The translations under genes and the position numbers were made by a program. A model generated the notes under the pieces. That model ran no database searches. It was not told the origin of the DNA and saw only the letters and a program-made list of their open reading frames with translations. Shown here piece by piece: positions 24,317-36,674 of a stretch of DNA of 64,000 bases. The stretch is from Epiperipatus broadwayi. Taxonomy: Eukaryota; Onychophora; Udeonychophora; Euonychophora; Peripatidae. The number at the start of each line of letters is the position of its first letter. Position 1 is the stretch's first letter. The stretch covers positions 2,334,925 through 2,398,924 of the forward strand of contig JAQFVV010000003.1 in the NCBI GenBank assembly GCA_028023455.1, in the 5' to 3' direction.

Positions 24317-27300
24317 TGGGGAAAGAAAGAAAGGAGAAAAAAATTACATATATAAAATATTATGCACCAACACCATAATTTAAAAAATATATATACTATG
24401 TAACAGTCAAGTTTGTACATTCGCGTAACAGAATTCAGAATCCAAGCAAAAGAGACCGAAGCTGACCAGACTAGGACTATGACATCCCGAGTCCGACTGC
24501 ACTTCAACTTGTAAGCCAGGATTCCAAGACTCAAGACCCTACGAATGACCACCTTGAAATTACACGTAGTATACCTCTTTCCACACGGCCGACATAGGTC
24601 ATGGAGAAGCAATAAGACTCTGATGAATAAAAGAAAGGTTCTTAATTGACTAAAATATCACTAAATTTAATTTAACTTAATGCATAGTTTTCACATATAT
24701 AGACTATAAATAGTAATTAGAATTGGATTGAATTAGATCAATAACGAAACAGAGAACGAAATACATTAAATTAATTATATATTTATTTACAAATGGCATG
24801 AAATTGATCAGTTTTACACATTTCAGCGTCGAATGTACAAACATTGGGTGGATAAGAGAACACATTCTCTTTTTATATACAATTATAAATAGCTTTATAT
24901 AAATAATTTTTATACAATTCAAAATAGCTTTAGATAAATACTTTCATTTAATTTTCATAAATGGGTTTGACATGTGCCCATCTTATGAGTTGCTTTTCAA
25001 TTAATACATAATTAATCACTACGTTATGTCTATAGATCTCGATGAGCCAAATCCTATTACATTTGTGGCTGGTATATAAATAATTATATTAAACTTTGAT
25101 CATGAATTTATTTACTAAAATACCCATATATAATTTAATAACGAGCGCATAAACCAGCTCAAGTAATGATCGATCGAACATGGCTTTCGAGAGAAAATTT
25201 CAGAATGCTGAAAGCGTTATATAAAGGTGGGAGAGTTGGCTGAAATAAGATTTTACCAATGCGCTATGGCACAGGTAAACAATAATAGGAAAAGTCGCTC
25301 TGCGGATGGATGAAATAACTTCAGGGTTCTTGCGACAAACGCCGGTACCCTGTAACCGATCGCAATGCTGCGTGAAAAGGAACATTGTGTTCAGGAATGG
25401 CGGGGGTCTTACGTGCTAACCTGGCCTTGGCTCAGGCTTCGCTACTGCTCTACCCTATAAGAGAAGATGTGCTGGCAACGCCGTGGCTCCATCTTAAGAT
25501 ACGTATATTACGTATAGCAGCAAAACGAGAATATTTTTATAAAATAATATCACATCCGCCAAGCAAAGAATAGTATATTTCATACTATGAAATACGAGTT
25601 AATAGCATATTAGCTCTATCAAATTGGGACCAACTCTTGCGTAGCCTGATAATAAATGTCTATGCTACTAAAGGGAATATTATTACATCTGTACTTTGAC
25701 ATGTTCGATCTATTAAGTTACTTATAGATAATAAATATTTAAGGAGGAAAAGTATATTTCTATGGACTTAAGAATTTAAATGTCAAATATACTTATATGA
25801 TCAAGGCTAAATTTAATTCTAAATAAACTTATCAAGTTAAGTTTTTTTTTTAAATGGTTGATTATAAACGAGCCACATTTCACATATTAAATCATTTAAA
25901 TAATAAAAAAAATAGGATTTCGAAACAGCGCAGAAAGTTGATGCTATAAATAAATTACGCGAAGATTTTCAAATATCTTCTTAAAACATAAAAATAAGTG
26001 CCTACTGTTTCGAAATATTGGCATATAAAACATAATAAGCATTTAAAATAAGCAAAGAAATATAGACACAACCGCAGTGATATAACTTTAAACTAAATAA
26101 TTTACTTTAAATGAAAGGAAAATATAAATTACTCAGATTATTTAAACTTTAACAACATGAAATTTCGGATAGCAATTGACATATTTAAAATATTAAATAG
26201 ATTTAAGTTTTGATTACATTTTAGCTTTATCATTATTTTAAAAGAAAGTTAGCTAACTTATATAGATATTATTTACATTTACACAGAATTACACAGAGCT
26301 CTGCGGTTTGAAAAATAAAACGGTACCGGTATGATTTATCTGCAAGTTCTTGGCTGTTGGTTTGGTTTAGTTTGACTGGGCGGCATCATCTTTCCCATTA
26401 TGTTAGGCTCGTCTCTTCTATCGGCATGATGGTGGTTTAGGCATTTCGACGAGAGAAACCCCGTTCTCCCGCGGAGTAACAGCAACAAGATGCCCGCTTT
26501 TAGCCGGACATGTTCAAATTAACAATTGTGAATACTGGCTACAACTCTCACTAACAATATGGCTGTCTATCTCTTGTTAAAAATACAGAGTATTTATATG
26601 TTTTCCTTATCGGAATCTCCCGCCTCAAGACTCACTAAACTCAGGAATTTAATTAAGTGTTTTTCAATTTATAATTCAGATCTTAGATAACTTATGTTAG
26701 AAACATTCCATAAGCTATTATTATAATTAAGATTTTTCGTTGCAAACAATTGTCCAATTTAGATTTTAAAATAACTTAAATCTTATCTAAGGAGATTTTA
26801 ATTAGTAAATTTTTAACTAGTTTTACTTTTTACGAATTCCAGGTGTGGTCGTTAATGACACTTGTTTACAACCAAAAATCTTTTAATTACTTGACCAGCT
26901 TTTATTTTTAATCTTACATAGAAACTCTTTCTATTTAAAAACAACCTTTTAACATTTTTTTAAAACGAAAACATTTTTATCATATTTATTAAAAATAATT
27001 TACAAATATATTTTGATATAGCTTTTAAATATATTTTCGAGAAACTTTTCCCTGAAATATATTTAAAACAAGAAATCTTTTAACAATTTTTAAAGAAACA
27101 TTTACTAGTATTTTTAGATAACGGCTTTTACATATTTTAAATCATATCTTTCTTCTATATAGCACAGATTATATATCCACATACGAAATTACAATATTAA
27201 ACAACAAAATTAATAATTTACTCTTAACTTAAATAATATAATAACCATTTTTAGAAATCTTAAATAACTTTAGTACGCTATAATTTTACTAATCCTATCT

Positions 27301-27742
27301 AATTATAGCGTTCGTTCGCACGTAAATATATAATACTGTTTATACAGACATGAACGAATTTTATATTTATTAACATTTAAATAGGTTCGAACTTAGCACA
27401 GATGAGAGTGTCATTAGGTTTGATGGTGAAACGGAAAGGGATTGGAGATTTCCGTTTCATATCCGAATACTTGGGACAAAAAAAATAACAAAAAAAAAGG
27501 AATTTACTTACAGTTGGCTATTAAATAATTTGATACGCTTTTTTTTTTTTTTTTTTACTCATAATATTAAATCAATTAAGCTACCACATAGAGATGAAAA
27601 CATATACACCCAATTGCCTGCTACATTCTATACCGAGGAATTTCATACATATTAGACAATCAATTATTACAAAAAAAAAATACGACTAAATTAAAAGTTT
27701 AAAAGCAAACCACACAAAATAGAATATTGTCAAATATTTACA
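24317..27742 (-). mobile_element. Candidate solo LTR (block Y), minus strand
   Basis: The block runs from TGGGGAAAG at the left to ATATTTACA at the right, so on the minus strand it starts TGTAAATAT, like the LTR of E2, and ends CCCCA. The interior is a different sequence class from its flanks, with C+G-rich islands at 24400-24610, 25140-25560 and 26290-26560. A TATAAATA box sits on the minus strand at 26598-26591, about 1.15 kb from the proposed start, followed by the C+G-rich stretch that would be R/U5. No second LTR or internal gene was found. The flanking 4 bases do not match (ATAT against TTAA), so the boundaries are tentative. Short frames inside (24274-24612, 25200-25385, 25385-25573) match nothing known to me. 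Confidence 0.35.
26591..26598 (-). promoter_or_regulatory. TATA box candidate of block Y
   Basis: TATAAATA on the minus strand, followed within about 80 bases by a transition to C+G-rich sequence. Position and context fit the core promoter of an LTR; no start site is proved. Confidence 0.35.
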
Positions 27743-27746
27743 TTAA

Positions 27747-27836
27747 CATAGATAGTTGAAAGTACTTTTATTAAATTGGTATATATTTGTTTAAAATATT
27801 GTTACTGCATTAATTATTGTATTGTTTTGAATAATT
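27747..27836 (+). mobile_element. 3' tail of a Penelope-like element, plus strand
   Basis: ATAGATAGTTGAAAGTACTT, then TATTAAATTGGTATATATTT and onward to ATTATTGTATTGTTTTGAAT, matches the minus strand of 63028-63095 almost throughout. It therefore represents the last ~90 bases of a Penelope-like family, with the coding part missing. Confidence 0.65.
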
Positions 27837-27878
27837 ATATATATTTTATTATAATTGGAATACAGACATTGATTAATA

Positions 27879-27882
<4 letters not shown>

Positions 27883-27917
<35 letters not shown>
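27883..27917. repeat. (TA)n(CA)n microsatellite
   Basis: A short TA then CA tract that runs directly into the first bases of MITE copy 3. Confidence 0.9.
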
Positions 27918-27920
<3 letters not shown>

Positions 27921-29313
27921 CTGGGTCTCATTTTATGTGATAGATAGGCTCCACAGAAAACGTGCATTAAAAAAATTACACAAAAATAGACTTAAATTAC
28001 CTTGAAAAATAAAGGAATGGTTCTGTAATTTTCAGAAATCACATAAAAGAAAGCAACAAGGAAAAATTACTTTAAAATTTGCATTAAAAAAATAAGGACA
28101 TAAAGTATGACTGATAAAAAATTTCAAATATTTGAAAAAAATTAATACAAGACAAACTTTTTTTACTTTTTTTATTAATTACAGTATTTAGCTTTACATT
28201 TTTCATACATATTTTAATCATTACCACTATTTGACAATATGCATTCCTTTGTGATCTGGTAAGAAATCAGATTTGTCACAAAAGCAAGTACAATTAATGC
28301 CGCTTTCAGTCTTCTGCTGTGTTAATGGTTTTCTGTCAACAATGTAATCGATGATTAAACTTTGAGACGATGATTTTACTAATTGTTTATAAATCTCACA
28401 ATATCCAGACATATAACTATTTAGCTCTCATTGGAATTGAAGAGGTTGTTCATTGAGGAAACTCTCTCAGATTTCAGAATTTCTTGACATTTGTCTTTGT
28501 CTCACACATCAACCTAAAATCTATGATTAACTGATTTTTACATATCAGAAATTAATAAATTTGTCTTTTTTTGTTCACTACGGAAATAAATTTTAAATGT
28601 TCACATTTTGTTTCTATATTAAAAATATGAGATCACAATCAAAACAAAAAGATTATACATTATCATTAGAAGATTATTTTCAGTTTACAAAATCAATAAA
28701 ATCTTCGTTTGTATTTTAAAAATCTAAAAGATTATTTATTTCTGTTATATCTAACAAAATACATTTTAAAAGTTTAAAATTTTTGAATATTTATTGCGAT
28801 ATTTTTATCTATTATTATTATTTATTCATTAGTATAAGTAGTTTATTTACATAGAAGCCAAGGTTTTAAATAGAGCTTCAGGCTATATTCATGTTAGCTG
28901 CTAATATAACATTATATTTTTGATAAACAGAGCAAAACTCTCCATACAGTATTGCCACAAGCCAGAAACTAGTCTGGGGATATTGAATGAGTAGGCATTA
29001 GATAGGGATTTTATGCACAAGCCTTCTGGAATCCATTGATTACTCTGTTTAGCACAGGTGGCAATCCTGTATGGAGAGTTTTGCTCTGTTTATCAACAAT
29101 TAATGTGCTAGTATAGGAAATGTGATCATGTGATGCTTACTGATTATATTTTTGAAGAAAAAAACAGTATTTCAAGTCAAAATAAGTTCTTAATAATTTA
29201 AATTTCTTGATATCTAATAAATATAGTGAAATATGAAAGAAATTAAAAAGAAACATGAATCGCATAACTTCAAAATTGTATTAAAATAATCCACATAAAA
29301 TGAGACCCAGGTG
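27918..29313 (-). mobile_element. MITE copy 3, reversed, carrying a nested insertion
   Basis: Left end CACCTGGGTCTCATTTTATG, right end AATGAGACCCAGGTG, then TA. Its body matches copy 1 (4311-5290) in reverse: CGCATAACTTCAAAATTGTA lies near the right end here, and its inverse lies near the left end of copy 1. It is about 1.17 kb once the 222-bp insertion at 28921-29142 is removed. The left target duplication is hidden in the CA tract. No transposase. Confidence 0.78.
28921..29142. mobile_element. 222-bp insertion with internal 38-bp inverted repeat
   Basis: TGATAAACAGAGCAAAACTC and the bases to 28958 are inverted at 29058-29095, ending GAGTTTTGCTCTGTTTATCA. The insertion splits MITE copy 3 and is flanked by a 10-bp duplication ATTATATTTT (28911-28920 and 29143-29152), a single site in MITE copy 1. 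The inverted arms reach the left end but stop 47 bases short of the right end, so this is not a simple TIR element. Confidence 0.65.
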
Positions 29314-29788
29314 TATATATCATAGATTAAACTTTTTGCCATTATTATATATATTATAAAAGTTCTTTACTAGAGTATATACTTCAATATTTATTTCATC
29401 AACCTAATAAATAAAGTTTTTTACAATATTATTTAATAAGATTATGATGCTAATGGTTGAAAATATATAAAAATCACCAAAATAAATATTAAAATATATA
29501 TTCTTTCACAATGTCTTTAAATGAAGACTTTTATAGATAAAAATATGTTAATATATTTTAGATTTATCCATGTATACATTTGCTTGTTGTTATTATTAGT
29601 TTACTGATATTTTGTTGGATGTCTTCAGTTACTTATCTGTATAATAAAGGTCATTAAAGATATTGCAGAAATATCTAAAATTTTCTGGAACATTCTTAGA
29701 TAACTTTTACTACTTAAATGATGGGTGGTGGTATACCACTGAATTGCTGCTATAAAGCTAATAATATTAATAACAAGACTATACATTT
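29314..29788. other. Unassigned AT-rich sequence
   Basis: No gene or repeat recognised. Confidence 0.4.
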
Positions 29789-29976
29789 TAAATTATAATA
29801 ATGGTAAATAATAATAACAACAATAATAATATATAAATTAAGCAGAAATGCTTTCAATTACATTGTAATCATTATTGATTGAAGTCAATAATAATTATAA
29901 CATAATTCAAAGTATTTCTGCTTGATTTGTATATTATTATTGTTATTATTTACCATGATTATAACTATTTTAATAT
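29789..29976. mobile_element. Foldback/MITE-like hairpin, arms about 85 bases
   Basis: AATAATGGTAAATAATAATA with downstream AAGCAGAAATGCTTTCAATT is mirrored by AAGTATTTCTGCTTGATTTG and TTATTATTTACCATGATTAT, with a small loop near 29883. The arms contain several mismatches and the ends reach about 29789 and 29976. It could be a small inverted-repeat transposon or a transcribed hairpin. Confidence 0.6.
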
Positions 29977-32900
29977 TTAATGGGTAACTTGTTATATGCA
30001 CACATTTTTATGTAAGATAAAATAGTTTTAAATAGATCCTTACAGGAAAAAAGGCCTATATAATAGCTTCTTGTAGAAAACAGTAAAAAATAATAATCAC
30101 CATACTTTTCAAATGGTATATGGTGAGGGTTTGAGTGTTTTTTATCTTTGTTTTATTCATTTTTTTAAATGAAAAATAGCTATCTATTTCTGATCAATAT
30201 TGCATGATTAGCTTGATTGACTACAGGCTGGCTATCAAAACAAATTTCAGATTTACTAAACTTCCGGTGTAGCTGCAATAAGCAGATGAATAAATATTGT
30301 ACTACAAATTTTACATAATTATTAAAAACTAGTCAACACTTAGACAATCCCAATATCAATAGCAACCAACAATTTTAAAGTATTGTCAAGGCAATCTCCT
30401 TTTAACAATAAAGGTGGAATTCTATATATGTGTGTGTGCAAGCGCGCGCGTGTGTATGTGTAAAGATTATTTTTAAATGGTAATATATTGCACATAAAAC
30501 AAAGTCCTAATCATATTTTAACTTATTTTCACACTATTCTCTCATGCATAAATAATATATATATTTTTTGAGATAGAAATGTTTTGTGATACACAACTGG
30601 AATAACAGATTAATGATTAAATAATCATTTTGATATTGTATTATAAATTATTTAAAATCAGAGATAAAGAAGCATTATTTAATATTTTATTTAATTCTGA
30701 TTTTGATATTAAAAAAATCGAAAACAAGCTTGTTTTCATTTTGTAATAGTTAGTAATTATTAAATTCTATTATCTATTTTTACTTTGATTAAGTAAAAAA
30801 CTTTTTCTTAATTAAGGCTATCTAATTTTGATAAACATAAAATATTTTTTGAAAACCAATTGTTTTTAATATATAATGTATCGTGATTGTAATTACAGTA
30901 ATCTGTTTTTAACTATTTGTTCTAATTAATGTGAATTGAAAACAGAACATGTAATTAAAATTGTCTGTGTTTTTTAAATCAGGATGGGAAAATGCTTAAT
31001 TATTCTGTTTTCAGATTTTTTCATAGAGTATAAATAGTGGATTTAGATAGAGTGATAACAGACTACATTATTAAGTTATAAAAAAAATGCAGTTATAAAG
31101 ATGGTGCAAATCAGCTGCTACTAGTTTCACATCAATCAACTTTGAACTCACATGAATGAAGTGCTCCCATGTGGGTGAAAGACACCTTCATGAAAGATAA
31201 ATTTTAGCACACACTCATTTTATGAAAGAAAAATTACAAATTAAAAGTTTTTTTTTTCAGTGCTTTTGCAACAAAAACATGATAATATGACCTTAGTCAT
31301 TTAATGTGTTCAGTAAATTTCTTATGTGTTTTATTTTTTTATTTATTTCTATGCACTAAACTTGGAGATTAAAACACATGCTAAATTAAAACAAATTAAT
31401 GTTTAAAAAAATAATCTTTGAAACAATAATTAAATATTACCTTAAAACAAAAATGTTTATTTAGTAAATTTGAAATTTTTAATTTTATCGTTCAAATGTT
31501 TCCATCTTATTTTTTGGACAATCGTGCAAAATTGTAGTAGGAATGGAAAATATCTGCAAATAAGATATTTTTTAAAAACATCTAACTGTTTTTATCATTT
31601 AAAAACCTCCACTGCCATCCATCACACATAATCCATGAAACCTTTGCAATACTCTCCTCCTCTCCTTGAGCCAGCTCCAATATTATATAAATGATTCTAA
31701 TTTACTTACCTGGTTATTAAAAATAATATTTACAGCCAGGATATGATTTTGTGGAGTGCTTCACCGGTGATCTCTGTCTCACTTGTTTTCATTTAATAAT
31801 AAAATATTTATATTGCTATATTATTTTATTTTTTAATGCTTATTAATAACTAAGTTATATATTGTAATAAAATGGGTCCTGACCTTATATGACAATAGAC
31901 TTGATAGATTGTCAGAGTGGATGAGAAAGCATATCTAGCATTTCCAAATATAAAGACTCATGTCCATTTTATTCTCATTCCTGGTAGATGATGTATTAAC
32001 ACACAAACATGTATCAAAAATCTACCTATATACTCATCTCTTTTTTTCATTTTTAATGTCCATTAATCCCAGAATTTGAACTTAAAAAGAATATGCATAA
32101 TATTCTATTTCAGGGAATATCAATAACACTATTTATAATGTGTGAGCATATGGAAATTGAGAACTAAATATAGAAAAAAACACAAATGACAGTCTTTAAT
32201 TTAAAATCATATATTTAACAATTTTATTCACAATTAACATAATTTAGGCAATGAAGTTATAACAAAATAAATAATTTGTTTAGATATCAGTGAACATTCT
32301 TTGATTATTACGGTTAATATCATTAATCCAATCCCTGTTTCCCTTCAAAGAATAATCATCCAATATCAATACTAACACAAAAATTAAATTATAACTTATT
32401 GATTTATGTTTACACTTGCTTGCTAATTTAAACTTTATCAAAATCATAGTTCACTAATTCCAATAAGTTTATTGATGAGTTCATATCAGAAACATGGTGG
32501 TGGTGTGAGATCTCCCCTTCTATTGTGGTTCGTTTCTTTAAAAATAGGAAAGACCATTCACACTAGAGATTATTATTTATATATACTGAAAAACAAATAA
32601 CTAAATGATGAAATGATTAGTAATTACAAAAGAATAACAGTGTCATTGTACAAGTGTTGGCATTTAATGTATAATAGGGTTAACTCTTATCCCTCTCTGA
32701 TAATGATTAAATTTATCAGCAAGCAAGTTCACCCTTGAATCTATATTTTATTTCACTTTAAAAATAAATCTAATAATGCTTTCCCCTTTTCTAATATATT
32801 AAGGGTTTACACTACCCCTTCAATGTAAGATAAAGGAAAAAAATACCAAAAGAAAGTGTACATAAAATAAAATAAAAGTATGACATCAACCTAAGATCAA

Positions 32901-35036
32901 TTAAAAGTTCATAAGGACAATGTCCTAAACATTATAAATGTCTTCATTAATCCATTTCATGTTTCAGTTGGTGGGGTTTGAGTATTCTAGAACATACATG
33001 ATGGTGATCAGAATTTATTTTTTTGTATGGCCTGCTTTGAGTATTAAGATTGCAGCTTCACATCTAAATAGTAAAGTTAGTGTTGTTTCAGCGTAGATAA
33101 ATAAATGCTATGTCAAATTAAATTTAGTTTTGGCAGTTACAGCTCTATGGGTGATGACACTTCTTCCCAATGATGTAACTTTCACTTCAGCAGCACATGG
33201 TTGTATGTGTTTCTATATACATAGATAATAATAAGTATTTGAGTTAGTTGAGAAGCAAGATATTTGCTATTGGTACTAAAGTTAGAGTTCATCTACTCTC
33301 TGACTCAAAATTGAAAATACTCTTGAAATATTGAATAGTTTAAAGCTGTTTTGGGGTTTATAATTTAAAATCCCTTAGTTGGGTGGGTTTAAATCCATGT
33401 GCCTTTAATTTAGCTTTAATGCATATCCGCTGAGATACTCTCATTTAATGTTTTTATTTTGATGGGGGCAGACTTTTCTGTTTGAACTGCAAGTTCGATT
33501 TTTCCGTTCAAAAAATGTACATGTTGGTTAGCCAATAAGAGTTTTTGATCTGATTTTTGAGAAGAAGGTCATTTATTTATACCTTTTGCTAATCACCAAA
33601 ACTAGGTTGTTCTTTTTGATATGAATTTGATGTTTTCTAACAGCAGGTTCATGTCCATGCATTGGATTAATTACTTACATCATTTATTATGGTTAATATA
33701 TATATATGATGAATTAATAATAATAAAAAATGTATTTATTATTTCTTTAAGTTGTTTTTTTTTTAAATTTTCACTTGCATTTAAATTTTATCATCCTTTC
33801 CTTGTATTGTTGTAATGTGTGTAAATTAAATAACAATTGATGAGAGGTTTTTAATAAAGATAAGTGTTAGTATCTAAATTTTATAGTTTAGTTTAGATTA
33901 TGTATTTATCATGTTTATTAAATGTTTAATTATAAAAAAATTAAATGTTTAATTATAAAAACAATTCATTGTTTCTCAGCTACAGTCCTTGTGACCAATT
34001 TCATCTTTCGGTAATAAGTTTAATTTAATTTATATTTTCATTACACATATAGCTTGATTTCTATTAAATGTAAAGAATGTTATTATTGTGGGTATCTGTT
34101 TTGAATTTGGTAAGGATGCTTTTAATAGTACTGGAGGGGTGTAAGACCATATCTTACATACCCCCCCCCCAGTAAAAATGTGTTAAAGATAAATCAATAT
34201 CTTTAATTTCTCAATTTCAGTCTTTCTCTTTTATGAAGTAGACTAAGGTATTAACTTACAGTTCTACTTTTTGAGTGATTTATTAGCTATTTTTTTAGGA
34301 ATTGTTGTGCTTAAACCAAATTAAACTTCCCTGAAAAAATATATCATTTTTTATTTGCTAGGATGTGTTGGCTCAGAATTATAATTTATAACTGGTCCAT
34401 CATCTACTATTAGTATTTCTTGACTACTTAAGTTATATTTTGTCCTCAAGTCTTTTCCCAATATCTACCTTTAATATGTATATTTGATGATATAAGGTAG
34501 GAGTTATTTATGACTATATTTCTTCATATTGTAATGAGATACCATTTTTTTAATAATTAAAGTTCTGACTACAAATGTAAATAAGTTTCATTTTGGATAA
34601 CTTGTGCATTAATTAAAATATAGGGGAGTTTAAAAGTATCTATTCTGCTCCTTTTCTTTGAGAATTAGTGGAGTTTATTTGGTAACAGTTAAATGAGAGA
34701 GTTGTCATTAATTTCTAAATAAAATAACTCATTGGGCTAATCAGTCTCTGGTCATGGTAGTGATGGTATGGTTCATTACTTTATTTACAAATAATTTTAT
34801 AAATAATTTCTAAAATGTAACCTTCCAAGTATATTATTAGACACAAGTTTTATTATGTGTATGGTTCCTTTTTTATGTTTCTCTAACTGAATTTCAGTGT
34901 TGATATTTCTAATTAAAATTATTTTATGGAAATTAAATTAATACCTTGTATATATATTTAATCAGTCATTTTTTTTGACATAAAATGAAAAAAAATGTAT
35001 TTCACTTCTCCATGATATGATTTCCATAACCTTGTA
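29977..35036. other. Large unassigned region
   Basis: Contains a short TG/CG tract (30430-30460), a C10 run (34161-34170) and a two-copy tandem repeat of TTAAATGTTTAATTATAAAA (about 33922-33961). On the minus strand an exact splice-donor word CAGGTAAGT lies near 31709-31717, without a convincing exon. No gene recognised. Confidence 0.35.
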
Positions 35037-35306
35037 TCATAAATTCCTTTGGGTCCATCTTTGCTGCCTGACCACTATGTCTTGGTAATGTCCCCATGGG
35101 CCCTTGTATGTGTTACAGAGTTTATATAATGTGAATTCTTTTGGAAAACTAACATGTGAGGTTTTGATAAACATTTTACCTGCAATTTTGAATTGATAAT
35201 TTGTTTTGTTTTTGATCTTGCTTTGTTTTGCACTCTTTTTTATCATTATATGATATGTATCCATTTGATCTTCCTGATCAATGGAAAATTCAACAAACAT
35301 GAGCAT
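35037..35306 (-). pseudogene. Possible gypsy integrase C-terminal relic
   Basis: The 89-codon frame contains YQFKIAGKMFIKTSHVSFPK followed by KLCNTYKGPW. A basic linker, a short beta-rich segment reading FK-x-G-x-(V/M)-x-(I/V), and then a Y-x-GP(W/F/Y) turn is the order seen after the catalytic core in gypsy-type integrases. The same order occurs in E2 at 53602-53919 (FKEGDMVLVCIPH then NIYEGPYRI). After GPW the similarity stops. It lies about 200 bases outside the left LTR of E2 and is not part of it. A different protein cannot be excluded. Confidence 0.4.
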
Positions 35307-35508
35307 GAGTTATTGAAAAAAGATTAGTGTGTGTTAAATTAGTCTTTCTTCTAGGGTAGCTTAGCCATTTACTTTTTTTTTAAATGAATTATCTTAACTG
35401 TTTAGTTATTAATTACATTATACTTGAAATTTCTGGCATTGTGTGTTTAGCTATAATCTTAACATATTTAAAATGCAATAAATTTGGTATATATATATAT
35501 ATATATAT

Positions 35509-36588
35509 TGTATGGACAATACTTTTACTGCATTATTCCAATCATTAGTAAACTGGGCCCCACAGTCTGTGGTGCCAAATGTAAATGGAATGCATATATA
35601 TAAACATATCATGCTGACCACATTGTGGCATTAAATGTAATGGAACATCAATATATGAAACGAAAATAATGCTCCAAATCTTGGATGACAAATGTAATGG
35701 AATGTGTGTAATCTAAATGATCTCAAACAAAAATACACATATGAAGAAAGAAGGCTTCAAATGTTGGTTCCACAATGTAATGGAATGCCTATCCAGAATT
35801 GAAATGGCCCAATCATTGGGAAAGCCAAATGTAGTGGAATCACAATTACTATATCCTCATAAACAAATCACAATGAATCAAATATCACATGTTAGGCATC
35901 AAATATAATGAAACGACTAGCAACAGTCCTTAATTAATCATGTCTGCATGTTGATGGTGCCAAATGTAGTAGAACGTATTTATCATCCAATTTAAATAAT
36001 AGAAACATAGCACATCTTAAACATAATCTAAATGAATCCAATTGTTGAGAAAGCCAAATATAACAGATTGCATAATTTAAATGAAGAAAGATAAAATTAT
36101 CCCAATTATATTTAAATAAATTATTTATATGCCCTTCCAACTAACTATACATGAAATAAATCCAAAATCATACAGAGCAATAATGAGGCCTATTATTATA
36201 ATTTATTCTTAGGATTGATATGACTAACTAACAAAATATATATCAGAAACAAAGGGAATTCTATTGAAACTAATATACACATCCAGTAAATAGAATTATA
36301 TATATATATATCTAAACATATCAATGAACATTAATGTGTGTAAGTGACCTAAAGACTAAATAATAAGTGAAATACAAAGTTATTGTCTATGAAATTGTGA
36401 ATTCAGTTAATTTCACAATGACTTTGGCACTAAAAGAAAAATAAGAATAAAATACTAATATTCTTCCAAATAAATTACAAAGGCATTACTTATAAAACAA
36501 ATAGTACATCCTTTATTTCTATATTATGATTTGATTTTAGGTAGTATCAGTGTTTTAAATAGTTTTCAAATACAAACCCAAATACAAA

Positions 36589-36671
<83 letters not shown>
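35509..36671 (-). repeat. E2 3' LTR, outer segment
   Basis: Matches 60330-61430 nearly base for base apart from small indels. It includes the array of CCAAATGTAATGGAA-like words and ends in a TA tract (36592-36671) where block X has inserted. The 63-codon frame at 35717-35908 recurs at 60537-60728 only because both lie in LTRs. Confidence 0.88.

Positions 36672-36674
<3 letters not shown>

Noticed and set aside
31690-31790. Minus-strand exon ending at a perfect CAGGTAAGT donor
   Set aside because: All three frames upstream contain stops or carry no recognisable coding signal, and no acceptor was found; a single donor word is not enough.
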